A stretch of DNA of 60,000 bases, taken from NCBI RefSeq assembly GCF_964355755.1, contig NC_092678.1, positions 6,856,922 through 6,916,921 of the forward strand, given 5' to 3'. Of this stretch, positions 46,894-57,134 are shown in pieces. Under the pieces are notes generated by a model. That model was not told the origin of the DNA. It searched no databases and saw only the letters and a program-made list of their open reading frames with translations. The stretch is from Antedon mediterranea (lineage: Eukaryota > Echinodermata > Crinoidea > Comatulida > Antedonidae). The position numbers were made by a program, and so were the translations under genes. The first letter of the stretch is position 1. Every line of letters starts with the position of its first letter.

Positions 46894-47362
46894 TAAATTG
46901 CAAATTAATAGTAAAGTGTCCGCCTCAGCATTTGTTTATGGAAATGTCCGCTTATATAGTGTACTGACAATACACTAGAACAAACATGCCTTTTTGATGA
47001 GTGTCCGGTATGGGTAAGGGGGGGGGGGAGGGGTTCTTATCCAGAAAGTTCAATTCATTGAAGTCAAAAGTTCTTATACATTTAATTTAAAGGTCAAGAT
47101 TCAGAATGTCTTAAATGCCAAATCAATGATTCATCACGTTGTTTATTTGATACCGCTTAAAATATTTATATACATTGTAGATCCATCAATCAGTTGAACT
47201 AATGAATCTACTCAGTGAGTAAAAATGCCATTATTTCTGGGGAATTATTCTTCGTAAGTAAGTTTATATAGTATTAATGTAAAGCTGATTCAAAATAAGT
47301 ATTAAGAGATCATGATGGTATTAAGGGCATAAGATACACGACTCTGCTGTATTATAACTTGG
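46894..47362. other. Non-coding; G-run at 47018-47033
   Basis: G11-A-G4 at 47018-47033 is a simple tract with G-quadruplex potential. No gene seen. Confidence 0.45.
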
Positions 47363-47613
47363 GAAAAGTACTTGCATTAAGGACAGGATTGATTACGACA
47401 CCATTTGCGGCTGAATTCATGACAAGTATTTGCATGATGGGAAGGATTTATTACGACGCCACTTACGGCTGAATTCCTACGACAAGCAGTTGCATGATTG
47501 GTTGGATGAGAACGACGACACTTACGGCTGAATTTCTACGACAAGCACTTGCATGATGGGAAAGATTTATTACGACGCCACTTACGGCTGAATTCCTACG
47601 ACAAGCATTTGAC
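47363..47613. repeat. 60-bp tandem repeat, about 4 copies
   Basis: GACAAG starts at 47421, 47481, 47540 and 47600 with the conserved half ACGACGCCACTTACGGCTG + AATTCCTAC. An older, diverged unit precedes from about 47363. Unit 3 is one base short, so no frame is kept and it does not encode a repeat protein. Confidence 0.9.
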
Positions 47614-47772
47614 AATTCAATTGATGGTTTTACAATAATTTACGACTCTCGAGTTTAAATGGACAACATGAGTAGTTATTTTACTCCCTGCTTAAGCTTA
47701 TGCAGAAGTCCTAATGAATGTAGCCTAATTTGTAGAATTTATCTAAATGAAGTTGTCTTCATTATGTAGCAG

Positions 47773-48012
47773 CTAAAATAGCTTAACGTCATCAACATCC
47801 GGTTCGCTCACCATTTCTGCTGATTTATAGGCGCAGCTATTATTGTGTGCAGAATTTGGGTCGACCGACGAATCCACAACTCCCTGACCTACAGTATAGG
47901 AAAAAGCTAGGCCAGGTAAATCGATGTGTCGACGCTCGTCGTCTGGGATTAGAATCATCCAAGAGGTCGTCACTCCACAAATGTAATCCATTTTCACTCT
48001 TACAGTCGCCAA
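47773..48012 (-). CDS. Coding-like terminal ORF, unknown
   Basis: A 79-codon frame in a high-complexity, GC-balanced and repeat-free patch, ending in an acidic tail (MVSEPDVDDVKLF then stop). On the same strand an acceptor-like CTTTTTCCTATACTGTAG and a donor-like AAATG|GTGAGC bracket a 77-base piece that is open in two frames. So either a last exon or an internal exon may lie here, or it is chance. No domain recognised and no neighbouring exon found. Confidence 0.25.
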   Translation of the reverse strand: MATVRVKMDYICGVTTSWMILIPDDERRHIDLPGLAFSYTVGQGVVDSSVDPNSAHNNSCAYKSAEMVSEPDVDDVKLF

Positions 48013-48385
48013 AGATTGACTTCTTCATCAGTATTATCTACGAATGTCAACATAAACGGTTGTTGGTCATACCCATGTACCACTTTGATTTTAGGATCAT
48101 GTGGAAAAACACATCACGACAATAGTACAGACATTTTGAAAATTACACCAGGAATTGACTTTAAGCTACAGTAGGCCTACAACACAGCATTATGATTGTA
48201 TACACAAATCAATAATGTAGAACGTTAGTATCAGTTGTTTTGGAATAAGCGATTTGTGACGTGGTTCGCTCCTTCCCTCGACACAGGTTCGATGGTTTCT
48301 AGGTCCAGGCGACAACAGACCACACAATAATTGACCTGACCTAGGTTGGTGGTTGGTCCTCGGTCGTCACAAATCGAAAGCTTAA
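48013..48385. other. Non-coding; possible SINE-like scrap
   Basis: CACAGGTTCGATGGTTTC at about 48282 resembles a B box, without a clear A box. Nothing else recognised. Confidence 0.3.
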
Positions 48386-48708
48386 AGATGTATTGTCCCC
48401 TTAAAACATGAAAATCGAAGACTTAATAAAAGCAGACCATTTTGTAGTTTTAACCAAGTTAATCATTTCCGTGGAAATAAAACCCCGAAAAGAAAAATGT
48501 TTCACTTTTAAATTGACAAGATAAGTTCAACCAAAAACCCATTGGCTGGCGGCCAATTTGACTATTTTTTTCTTTAAATTAGTTTTTTTTCTGGTAAATA
48601 GCTTTTTTTCGATCAAGTTTTTGGTCAAAGTGAATAACTATTAGGCCTACGTGACATTGAAAAATTCCCCAAAAAATTGAAAAACATATTCCAGGTGGAC
48701 AATATCTT
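48386..48708. mobile_element. TTAA-flanked element (family T1), short copy
   Basis: TTAA + AGATGTATTGTCCCCTT at the left; GTGGACAATATCT + TTAA at the right. Inner motifs (TTTTTTTCGATCAAGTTTTT, AGTGAATAACTATTAGG) match the copy at 3732-4283, which is about 230 bp longer. Confidence 0.7.
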
Positions 48709-49184
48709 TAATAAAAGTTTATTTTAGAATAGCAGGTGTGTGTTATAAAACAAATATTTTGTATTCGTTCAATTAGGGGAATATTTTCATTTGGTAAAAG
48801 CTTTTGCGTCTTATCTTTCAACTATTTCTGAAAGATCTCACATAAACATTAAAAAGTATAAGAAACTAATTTAAAATAGTCTTAAACGTAGATTAAGTAT
48901 TACTACTAAATAATAAAGTCAGGCGATAAGCCTGAATGAATGAATGAATGAAATAAAATGCCATCTGACTTTAACGCATTTAAGATGTCTCAATTTTCTC
49001 GTCAAATTTCTGATTTCTTTTCATAAATTATGATATATAGCCTGTTTTCTATTATAGCTTAAAGGTCTATTTAAACGTGAACATAAACATGATTTACTAC
49101 TCTATAGAAAATTACAAACACACTATGCATTTGAAGCCGTATACAAAGATTTACTATTATTGAAATACTACATCAAAGGACTAT
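48709..49184. other. Non-coding; GAAT microsatellite
   Basis: (TGAA)5 at 48933-48952. No gene seen. Confidence 0.45.
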
Positions 49185-49367
49185 AAAGCGTGGTTCCCAC
49201 TAGCAACGCAACACAAGGACGTAACGCAACGCAAGTGAATTGACCAATCACAAGCGATGGCTTATTCGCTTGTGATTGCTAACTGTCTATAACTTCGCTT
49301 GTCATTGGTTAAAACGCTTGCGTTGTGTTTACGTCCTTGCGTTACGTTCTAGTGGGAACCAAGCTTA
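49185..49367. mobile_element. CCAAT-type MITE, long form, inverted
   Basis: AAGCGTGGTTCCCACTAGC ... GAATTGACCAATCACAAGCG ... CTAACTGTCTATAACTTCGC ... CATTGGTTAAAACGCTTGCG ... AGTGGGAACCAAGCTTAA. It is close to the reverse complement of the 41.8 kb copy. Confidence 0.85.
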
Positions 49368-49934
49368 AGCCGTATACAAAAGAACATAATTTATAGTACC
49401 GGTACATCTTTCGGGACGAGTAGGAGATTACCCGGTGTACTGACCCGGTGTGGGCCTTTCGTGTTGCCGTGATTCAAGACACGGTACACAAACGACCTAC
49501 AACCACACTGGGTTACGGTACCAGTAACATCATAATTATAGACGGATCGGATGCCATAGTTGTGGCATAAAAACTTATGTAAAGATTTATGTTAAGTTCA
49601 GCATACTTTAATTTTATGTAATCTCTTAAAACAATTTATTTACATTTTTAATAACTAAAAGCATAAATAAAGATCGTCTTTATACTACTTGTATACTTTG
49701 CAGAATTTGCTAGTATAGACTTCTGCAAACTTGTTTTCTGATTTTTGCCAAAGTTTGTCAACTCGTGGTCTACATTAACACACGTTTCTCGACACACTCT
49801 AGTTAGGACACAAACTTTGCCAGTGTAAAAAGGCCTCGTTTACACTATAAATCAATCTTTAATTTTCCGAAGTTTGCAAGAAGTAGATTAGACCAGTTGA
49901 CAGAAGTTAGGCAGTGTATACATTATTGACTATT
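49368..49934. other. Non-coding sequence
   Basis: GC-rich patch at 49400-49530 (ACCCGGTGTACTGACCCGGTG). From about 49690 the sequence resembles the 165-bp repeat ancestor ('AGTTTGCAAG', 'GTTTACACTATAAATC'). Confidence 0.35.
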
Positions 49935-50102
49935 TGCTGGTGACCAGATTTGAGACAATCAGTCAATTAAATAAATAACAGCCTTCGGTGCTTTGCAGTC
50001 ATGTGATCTTTCAGATAGACAATTTGACAGCCTCTAGTATCTAGTCTTGTAGAAACCACAAACTTCTCCAAACAGTGAAAAACTCAATATAGATTTGATT
50101 GA

Positions 50103-50133
<31 letters not shown>

Positions 50134-50830
50134 CTTTTATTTTTCACACAACATTCATAGAAATATAAATAAAAGATTAAGTACAATAAAGTGTGAAAAA
50201 CAGGATAACCACAAGCAAGCAAAGCTTTTAATCTGTGGCACCCTAACTTAAAATATAAATTTACAAATATATTACAAAAATGTTTTCATGTAGTAAATAA
50301 ATGAAGGAAAATACAAACAAACAAACAAAAATTCGGTAATGTTTGCTAGTGTACACTAACTCAGCGAATCAAATAACAGTCTTTGGTGCTTAGAAGTCAC
50401 GTGATCTTCCAGATAGACCAATAGACAGCATGCTGTAACTAGTCTAGTAGAAATCTAGTAGAAACTTCTCTAAACACAAGTGTTTGCAAATAAAAATTCG
50501 GTAATGTTTGCTAGTGTACACTAACTCAGCGAATCAAATAACAGCCTTTGGTGTTTAGAAGTCACGTGATCTTCCAGATAGACCAATAGACAGCATGCTG
50601 TAACTAGTCTAGTAGAAATCTAGTAGAAACTTCTCTAAACACAAGTGTTTGCAAATAAAAATTCGGTAATGTTTGCTAAATGTAGACTAACTCAGCAAAA
50701 CATATAAAAGTCTGGTACTTTACAGTCATGTAGTTTTCCAGATAGACACATTGACATCCTCCAATAACTAGTCTAGAATCGAATCGATATAGTTACAAAC
50801 TGATGAGTTTCTAGTGTAGACTAAACATAC
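49935..50830. repeat. 165-bp tandem array upstream of GPCR
   Basis: GTTTGCTA occurs at 50341, 50506 and 50671, an exact 165-bp period. A fourth, diverged copy (49960-50090) is separated by a retroelement fragment. Units contain TCACGTGATCTTCCAGATAG; the E-box CACGTG is intact in two (50398-50403, 50563-50568) and mutated to CATGTG or CATGTA in the outer two. The array ends about 60 bp before the receptor ATG. Confidence 0.85.
50095..50330 (-). mobile_element. Retroelement 3' fragment with (GATT)n
   Basis: A (GATT)n run at 50095-50133 followed by CTTTTATTTTTCACACAAC. On the minus strand this is a body ending in ...AATAAAAGAATCAATCAATC, typical of a LINE or SINE tail with simple-repeat end. 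It interrupts the 165-bp array. Confidence 0.5.
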
Positions 50831-50860
50831 AACTACAACTTAAAACAATCTTCCATTATA

Positions 50861-50868
50861 TTTTTCAG
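50861..50868 (+). promoter_or_regulatory. Likely 3' splice site before the GPCR exon
   Basis: CATTATATTTTTCAG|AT: a T-rich tract and CAG ending at 50868, 22 bases before the ATG. It suggests that the receptor coding exon is joined to an upstream 5'UTR exon, common for intronless-coding GPCR genes in animals. An in-frame TAA at 50822-50824 lies upstream, so no coding extension is possible without splicing. Confidence 0.45.
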
Positions 50869-50890
50869 ATTGTGCAACTTCTGTTCTACA

Positions 50891-51934
50891 ATGAATTTAA
50901 GTATAAACGACACTGTGCAACAGATTCTGTACACGACTTTTGATAAAGCGGTTATCGCTGGATTCATGCCCTTCGTCGTGCTTTTTGGAGTTATCGGCAA
51001 CGTCGCAACCGTTTTAGTCTTAATCAAAGGAAGAGTGAACAACACTGTCAACATCTACTTGCTGAACTTAGCGCTTGCTGATTTGCTGTTTCTCTTAACT
51101 GCTCCGGATTTGATATGGCATTCTTATATAAACAGTCCAATCCATGACTATTTTGATATGGATGTGCACGTGTTCTTCTGTAAGACAACGTTCTATTTTG
51201 CCGACGCAGCAGTACAGTGTGCATCGTTTACTGTAGTGTGGGTATCGCTGGAACGGTATATCTCCATTCGGCGTCCGCTTTTATTTCGTCGATATGGTTT
51301 TGCTTCTAGAACTCGGGCCGCCAAGATCTGTATACTAATCTGGTTAATTGCTTTGACTCTGCAAAGTCGAAAACTGTTTTTAGTGAAAAGTGTTTCAGTG
51401 CCTTTCCCTTGGCCTGATATGTATCTGGGACTTCCGAACACAACAAACGCTTGCTCCAATTGCGATATAAATAACAACACCCAGTGTGACGTAGTGATAT
51501 GGTGGCTGATTATTGACACGTCCATTTCATTTATAATTGTAACCGCAATTTGTTTCATATATTCTGTACTATTACAGACTTTACGCAATTCTCCTTTTAC
51601 GGATTCGAATTCAACGGGTGCGAGAATGAAATTACGTGCAGAGCGAAAAGTGTTCCAAACACTGTTTATAACTGTAACCGTGTATGTAATATGTTTCGCG
51701 CCTTTTTTTACTATAAATCTTATAATAACATTTAGTGATATACAGTTTAGAACCATGCTTGGTTTACTAAATATCACACGTGTCCTGGTATATACTAATT
51801 CTGCGATAAACCCTGTGATTTACAATGCTACAAATAAAGTGTATAGACACGCGTTTGCTGAGATGTTTTGTTGTCGTCAGCCGATGCATCGAAAGATACA
51901 AACGACGCTAATGACTGAAGAAACAACACATTAA
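50891..51934 (+). CDS. Class A GPCR, peptide-receptor type
   Basis: A 347-residue seven-helix receptor in one exon, expected at the plasma membrane and G-protein coupled. N-terminus with sequons N2 and N6; TM1 about 20-45 (GN37); TM2 53-78 (LALAD, D64); C97 at the top of TM3; ERY 121-123 instead of DRY; W151 in TM4; extracellular loop 2 with C188, C191, C199 and sequons N183 and N195; TM5 about 201-228 without the usual proline; TM6 with CFAP (268-271), so F replaces the usual toggle W; TM7 NSAINPVIY (303-311); a short tail with CC (327-328), a likely palmitoylation site. The NSAINPVIYN block and ERY recall TRH/neuromedin-type receptors; the ligand is unknown. The start is the first ATG after an in-frame TAA at 50822. 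A 194-codon antisense frame is a shadow. Confidence 0.95.
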   Translation: MNLSINDTVQQILYTTFDKAVIAGFMPFVVLFGVIGNVATVLVLIKGRVNNTVNIYLLNLALADLLFLLTAPDLIWHSYINSPIHDYFDMDVHVFFCKTTFYFADAAVQCASFTVVWVSLERYISIRRPLLFRRYGFASRTRAAKICILIWLIALTLQSRKLFLVKSVSVPFPWPDMYLGLPNTTNACSNCDINNNTQCDVVIWWLIIDTSISFIIVTAICFIYSVLLQTLRNSPFTDSNSTGARMKLRAERKVFQTLFITVTVYVICFAPFFTINLIITFSDIQFRTMLGLLNITRVLVYTNSAINPVIYNATNKVYRHAFAEMFCCRQPMHRKIQTTLMTEETTH

Positions 51935-53022
51935 AACGCTGCGTCATTACGTGTCTTGTTTAATGACACCGAATGTATGATTAGGCCTACATAGAACAAT
52001 GGAACAAATTAACCAGCATTCATAACGGAAAGGGAAAGTGAAGTACCAACGTAATTAGCAACATCTTAACATTTAGTGGCTTCTTGTAGGAGTATATTAG
52101 ATTCAGATTTAATACAGTAATCATTATAAGTTGTTATATAATTGTCCACGTTTAACGAAGTTCTATAACGCGTTACATATGCTCTAGAACGCGTTATGAC
52201 AACCTTATTCGATGACGATAATGATGCACTAATTTGGAATAATTGTTCAGATATGCATGCTGAATTTGCACATATAAATGTTACTTATTTTTACGGAATT
52301 GTATAGTTAACTATACTACATTTTCCATAGACAAAAAATTGCAATATATAGAGGGCGCTTTATAACGAGTACGAACCATAGACTGACACTAGAGCAGATA
52401 AAACAAATGGCCGATAAACTCTCTTTTTCTAATTGATTTCGACTTATTGACTAATTTGGTAATCTACTGACAAACTGACAAAAAGCAATCGACCGAGACT
52501 GACCAATAAACATTGTAAAACTTTCTTTACCACCAACCGACAAAATCTAAACTAGGCCTAACAGACATATACTATTAATGGGGAATAGACCTTCATCTAT
52601 ATATACATTTTCATACTTAATGCTACTTGCATATAATTGATATAAAGTTTGACTTGTATAATTTAATATATTTGGTAATGTTTATACTTGTTGTTGTAAT
52701 TTTCGTGCAGTTTTTCGTCTGTTCTTCCGCAATCTATTTTTAGATTGGTCAAATTGAACTTCAGGATCAAATGTTAAAATCAACACATTTTGTGTCAGAC
52801 GTTTTAAATTTGCATCAAGTGTTCGTTAATGTCTTCATCGCATTTTTTCAAGATTGATTCGTAAAAAATAAACGGTTAATAATAACTTAGACTTTAGGCC
52901 TGACATAAGCACAACGTGTTAACGACGTAAAAACGTCAACGTACTTATGTGGTTCAATTGAAGTATAGTTCACACGGTATAGAGCAATAATACAGTTAAT
53001 TAGAGCTTATACTAAAGCTTAG
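51935..53022. other. GPCR 3' flank / likely 3'UTR
   Basis: Possible polyadenylation signals AATAAA at 52505-52510 and near 52867. No further gene seen. The 3'UTR end cannot be fixed from sequence. Confidence 0.4.
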
Positions 53023-53345
53023 TTCCCACTAAGACGTAGTCTGGGTTCCAGGCGGAGTTTTGACTTAATATTAGTAAAAATATAACTATTTTGGCACATA
53101 AATGTCGTTTATACGTATACTACTTGAGCTTTCAGACAAAACATCGAAAAGCCTCAAAACGCCTAGAAATAACTACAGACTTGGGGCAAGTCTAACTAGG
53201 ACGCAACGTAAGGACACAGACGAAAGTTCGACGCAAGTTGAGTTGACCAATGGCAAGCGACAGTCCGATCCATCGTTTGTGATATAAATTAACACTTGGA
53301 TTGCGCTCACGCTGTTGCATTCCGCGCCTTCGTGGGAAACCAATT
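53023..53345. mobile_element. CCAAT-type MITE with insertion
   Basis: The left end AAAGCTTAGTTCCCACTAAG is separated by about 150 bp of foreign AT-rich DNA from the rest: ACTAGGACGCAACGTAAGG, GAGTTGACCAATGGCAAGCG, CCATCGTTTGTGATATAAAT, CGTGGGAAACC. The right arm is badly decayed. A 61-codon frame overlapping it is not a gene. Confidence 0.65.
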
Positions 53346-54231
53346 ATAATTGGACAACTTTAGAAATAACCAGAGTTTCTCCACTGAATAGGAGTTGGCT
53401 GTTGGTGTTGAAACGTAGACTTCCCCTTGTTCGTTTTACGGAAAAGTGTCTTTAATATGGGTTTTACTGTAACAGTAATTTTCAGTCATTATATTTGCTT
53501 ATTGTTATTATATGGTACATCTATTAAAGTAAAAGAAATAAAGTTATACAATTCGAAAACAACTAATTAATACAGTACAGTATTATGAACTTTTGACGGA
53601 AATTGAAATTCAATTTAACAATTGTATTAAATATATTACTGTATTGTAAAGTTATATGAACGTTTTATTAATGGTAGGATATGTAGGTTAATATTGAGAA
53701 ATATACATAATAAAACGATTCAATATAATGTATTTATATTATTGTTGTATTTATATATAAATAATTACATATTACTTTATGTATCTATCTATCTATCTAT
53801 CGAGGGCTGGGTTGGGAAATATTGCTGTTAATAAATTATATATACCAATCTGTGAGTCTTTCGCTATGTAATATAATGTATACAATTGCACAATTGATGG
53901 CTGGTGAAATTAAAAACTGTAAACTTATCGATAGACTTAAGCTACGTTTATGACAAGCCCGGATGTTGTTCTGGATGTCTGAGGCAGAAATCGTGAATGA
54001 TGCATGTATGATGATATTATTTATTTTATCTATGTTAACGAATTACAAGATAGCCGACCTACATTCTCAATATGACCGAACCTAATTCACTCTACACAGT
54101 CTCTCCTAGTAAAAAAACCCACGAAGATTTCGATGGCTTTCGAACCGCAAACTGAAATCTATATCAGTTTGCCACACAAATACCTTGTAAAAAATCTAGC
54201 GTCCGTAATGTCCTAATTTGATGAGCCATCA
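53346..54231. other. AT-rich; TATC microsatellite
   Basis: (CTAT)n at 53782-53801. No gene seen. Confidence 0.45.
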
Positions 54232-54388
54232 TAAAGCGTGATTCTCGCTAGAGACGCAACGAAAGGACGTACGCACAACGCAAGCGAGTTGATCAATGAC
54301 AAGCCACTATTCGAATAATCCATCGCTTGTGATTGGTCAAACCACTTACGACGTCCTTGCGTTGCGTCGCTAGTGGGAACCAAGCTTT
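54232..54388. mobile_element. CCAAT-type MITE, short form
   Basis: TAAAGCGTGATTCTCGCTAG, AACGCAAGCGAGTTGATCAAT, TATTCGAATAATCCATCGC, TTGTGATTGGTCAAACCAC, GCGTCGCTAGTGGGAACC, AAGCTTT. Confidence 0.85.
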
Positions 54389-54394
54389 GTTCTC

Positions 54395-54565
54395 ATGAAT
54401 TATTCATGATTTCGCTGCCTGTATTTGGTCCAGTGCTAATGTTACGTTTTCGACATTTTGTACGGAATGCGTTAGTGTGAACGGTTCTTAAACACCACAT
54501 TACGATTTTTTTTAATCTGAAGACCGGACCAAAATCCGGGTTCAGTGTGAACGATGTATATACTT
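54395..54565. mobile_element. MITE-like element, relative of 30150
   Basis: TGTACGGAATGCGTTAGTGTG, GACCGGACCAAAATCCGGG, TTCAGTGTGAACGATG: the same modules as 30150-30385 in altered spacing. Confidence 0.45.
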
Positions 54566-54699
54566 GTGATAGACTGTATGGCTGTATGGCCAATTAAAGC
54601 CCGCTTCAAATTAAAGACTCCCTCCAATAAAGACAACTGTAGGCCTACTGCAGCCCGGATGATCAGCAATCTTTAACATTACCTGCTCTCTCTAGGTCG

Positions 54700-54955
54700 A
54701 TGCTACAAGTAAAGACTCTTTCTAATTAGAGACCAAAAACCGTGGTTTGGTGAACCAATCGTACATTTTCCTTTACATTTCCCCCAATTAAAGACCACTT
54801 TATAACAAACCTTTAAAATGAATGCAGAGTTACAGCTAGAGAAAATCAGACAAATACATTTGAGATAGTTCGGGTGGAACTTCTCGGATGGGACTCGAAC
54901 ACACGACCAACAGATCACTAGCCTGGCGTACATATCTCTAGACCACCAAGCTTGC
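54700..54955 (-). mobile_element. tRNA-like SINE
   Basis: On the minus strand: CGCAAGCTTGGTGGTCTAG (A-box region) then GTGTTCGAGTCCCATCCG (B box), a body, and 'AATTGGGGGAAATG' farther on. The frame at 54703-54933 is SINE read-through. Confidence 0.55.
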
Positions 54956-55200
54956 GCTGATGCCTAGTGGCTAGATTCGAACCCAAGTAAGCAGCGGGTA
55001 CTTCACCAACAGGGTTGTAATTGTATTTTAATTACTGTGAGTAGTAGCTTTGCGTCAGGGAGTTGAGTAATAGGTCAGATGTTTTGCTCTACTCTGACGT
55101 AATTTATACATTATACTTTTAAGTACATTTGAGAATTTTAGTAAGTAATTCTAGGGTGGGAATCGAACCCACGACCTCCAGATCATACCTCTAGAGATGT
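54956..55200 (-). mobile_element. Fragments of tRNA-like heads
   Basis: Two further B-box-like sites on the minus strand, GGGTTCGAATCTAGCC (about 54985) and GTGGGTTCGATTCCCACCC (about 55160). They appear to be nested or tandem SINE pieces; complete cloverleafs are not visible. Confidence 0.4.
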
Positions 55201-55651
55201 TTTATTTTGCCTATCCACTGTTTCTTAGCTTAAGCAGAGATTCACGTTTTTGCAAAAGCAAAAGATTGATAAATGCCAAATGTTCAAATACTGATGAACA
55301 CTTTGGGTTGATAAGCTGAATACCAGTGTTATGTCTTCATTATCAAGTGATTTATGCAATTTTAATACATAATTTAAACATATTCGTCTAAACTTACTTG
55401 CTACAAATAAGATGCATGCAGATCTGATCAAATAATACATCGTGGAGATTGCGAGGCACTGTAGCAAAAAACAAAGTATTTATGTTTACTGAAATGAAAT
55501 GAATAATTTTCTTAATGAATCGATCACATAACCTTCATCAAAAGATGATAACAATAGGGCATTTCAACTGAAGCAGGTGGAACTCGTCCTTCTGTATCTT
55601 TAGAGGAAAAGCGCAACGTAACAACTAATTTATTAACTGTAATCAGATATC
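55201..55651. other. Non-coding sequence
   Basis: Nothing recognisable by eye. Confidence 0.4.
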
Positions 55652-55858
55652 TAAAGCTTGGTTTCCACTAGCGACGCAACGTAACGCAACCTACGCAACG
55701 TAAGAAAATGCCCTTCCAATAATTGTGTTTGCCCCCGCCTGCGTGAAATCAAACCTGCGATGTTTGCAGCAATGTTGCGTCGTCGGTTCCCACTTGTGAT
55801 TACGCAATACATCACTTTGCGTCAATACGTCACCGCGTTGCGTTTTAGTAGGAACAAC
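55652..55858. mobile_element. MITE, family M2 (about 210 bp)
   Basis: Same outer end as family M (TAAAGCTTGGTTTCCACTAG, GACGCAACG) but a different middle: AAAATGCCCTTCCAATAATT, CCCCCGCCTGCGTGAAATC, GCGTCGTCGGTTCCCACTTG. The internal GGTTCCCACTTG repeats the end motif, so the element carries a nested third copy of its terminus. Confidence 0.85.
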
Positions 55859-56044
55859 TATTTATGGACCTGCGATTAAACTTTTAAGATAATCCACAAA
55901 TGGACACATTGATGCACTTTTGAATAAGTGTATATAATATAACTAACTTTTTCAAGTTGAAAATGTGTACTGCAAGCAGATTTATTAACGTAGTTTTGAT
56001 GACACAGGGCCCTCGATCAAAGACACAAACCGAATGTCTATATT

Positions 56045-56187
56045 AGACGTGGTTCCCACTGGCGACGCAACACAAGGACGTAACGCAACGCAATTGCTAA
56101 CTGTCTATAACTTCGGTTGTCATTGGTTAAAACGCTTGCGTTGCGTTTACGTCCTTGCGTTACGTTCTAGTGGGAACCAAGCTTTAG
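56045..56187. mobile_element. CCAAT-type MITE, deleted form
   Basis: ACGTGGTTCCCACTGGCG ... ACGCAACGCAATTGCTAACTG ... CATTGGTTAAAACGCTTGCG ... TCTAGTGGGAACCAAGCTTTA. Compared with the 49.2 kb copy the CCAATCACAAGCG arm is deleted, and the AACTGTCTATAACTTCGG block is retained. Confidence 0.8.
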
Positions 56188-56374
56188 AACGCTTCTCATT
56201 GCATAACAAAATACCGTCCATGGACTAGACCCACTGTATGCAGTGTGCGGTCGTCGCCTACACTACATTATTTTATCAGGCGATTCTCCATACTGTACTG
56301 TAGGCCTATCAATTTCCGAAGAATCATAGGAATATAGTACATCATGTGTTTCACATATATCTAGTAGTAAACTA

Positions 56375-56510
56375 ACCGTTAACCTAATATTACATGATAC
56401 AGGCACCACATGTGGTATAATATAAATGAAGTGCTGCATTACCAAATATTCCTATGGTACTTTGGAAATAGATGTGGAGATACAGCACTGGGAATCGGGT
56501 GATTTCATCC
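56375..56510. mobile_element. Dispersed CACATGTG module
   Basis: ACCTAATATTACATGATACAGG, CACCACATGTGGTA, then AATATTCCTATGGTAC, GAGATACAGCACTGGGAATCG. The order is inverse to 32.86-33.25 kb and 40.98-41.09 kb, giving three copies of one element, of which only the 32.9 kb copy expanded into an array. Confidence 0.55.
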
Positions 56511-56918
56511 GGAAGAGAGCGAAAACCGTAAACCTGCCTAGGTTGTTTTAGGCCAATGTAGCCAAACAATGAACTTTCGGATCTGAAAACCAATGAAACC
56601 TACACGCATATCACCAATAGAATGTTTCCTTTCAGATGCCTAAATTGCATCATTGATTTCTATTTTGGACGGAGCTTCATCATCCTCTCTATTTCTAGTT
56701 TTAGATCAGTATATATTCAGGTGGATTGGTGATATCATCTGGGATGGCAAGTTGAGACATTAATCGGGATTGAAATGCTCTTTAAAGTGCGCAGGCATTC
56801 CAGGACATTTTATAGACTTTGTGTTGTGTTTAATTACATTTAGAACAAACAAATATACTGGACAGAATAAACCTTATGAAGGAGTTGCAAAGTAACAATC
56901 AACAGTTATGTTATTACT
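56511..56918. other. Non-coding sequence
   Basis: Nothing recognisable by eye. Confidence 0.4.
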
Positions 56919-57134
56919 TAAGCTTGGTTCTCACGAGCGACGCAAAGTGACGCAACCTACGCAACGTAAGGAAATGCCCTTCCAAGAATTGTGTTTTCCC
57001 CCGCCTGCGTGAATCAAACCTGCGATGTAGTGTTTCCAACATCGTCGGTTCCCACTTGCGATTACGCAATACAGCACTTGCATCGACACGTCCCTGCGCT
57101 ACGTTGCGTTGTGTTCTAGTGGGAACCACACTTT
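56919..57134. mobile_element. MITE, family M2
   Basis: TAAGCTTGGTTCTCACGAGC, GAAATGCCCTTCCAAGAATT, CCCCCGCCTGCGTGAATC, ATCGTCGGTTCCCACTTGCG, then TCTAGTGGGAACCACACTTTA. The 69- and 71-codon frames here are read-through. Confidence 0.85.

Noticed and set aside
50870-50890. Seven extra N-terminal codons of the GPCR from a TTG
   Set aside because: Animals rarely start at TTG, the segment adjoins a splice-acceptor-like CAG, and a good ATG lies at 50891.
29551-50890. Joining the 29551-29617 exon candidate directly to the GPCR exon
   Set aside because: The phase leads to a TGA within nine codons after the junction at 50869.
51193-51777. 194-codon frame antisense to the GPCR
   Set aside because: Shadow of the receptor coding sequence on the opposite strand.
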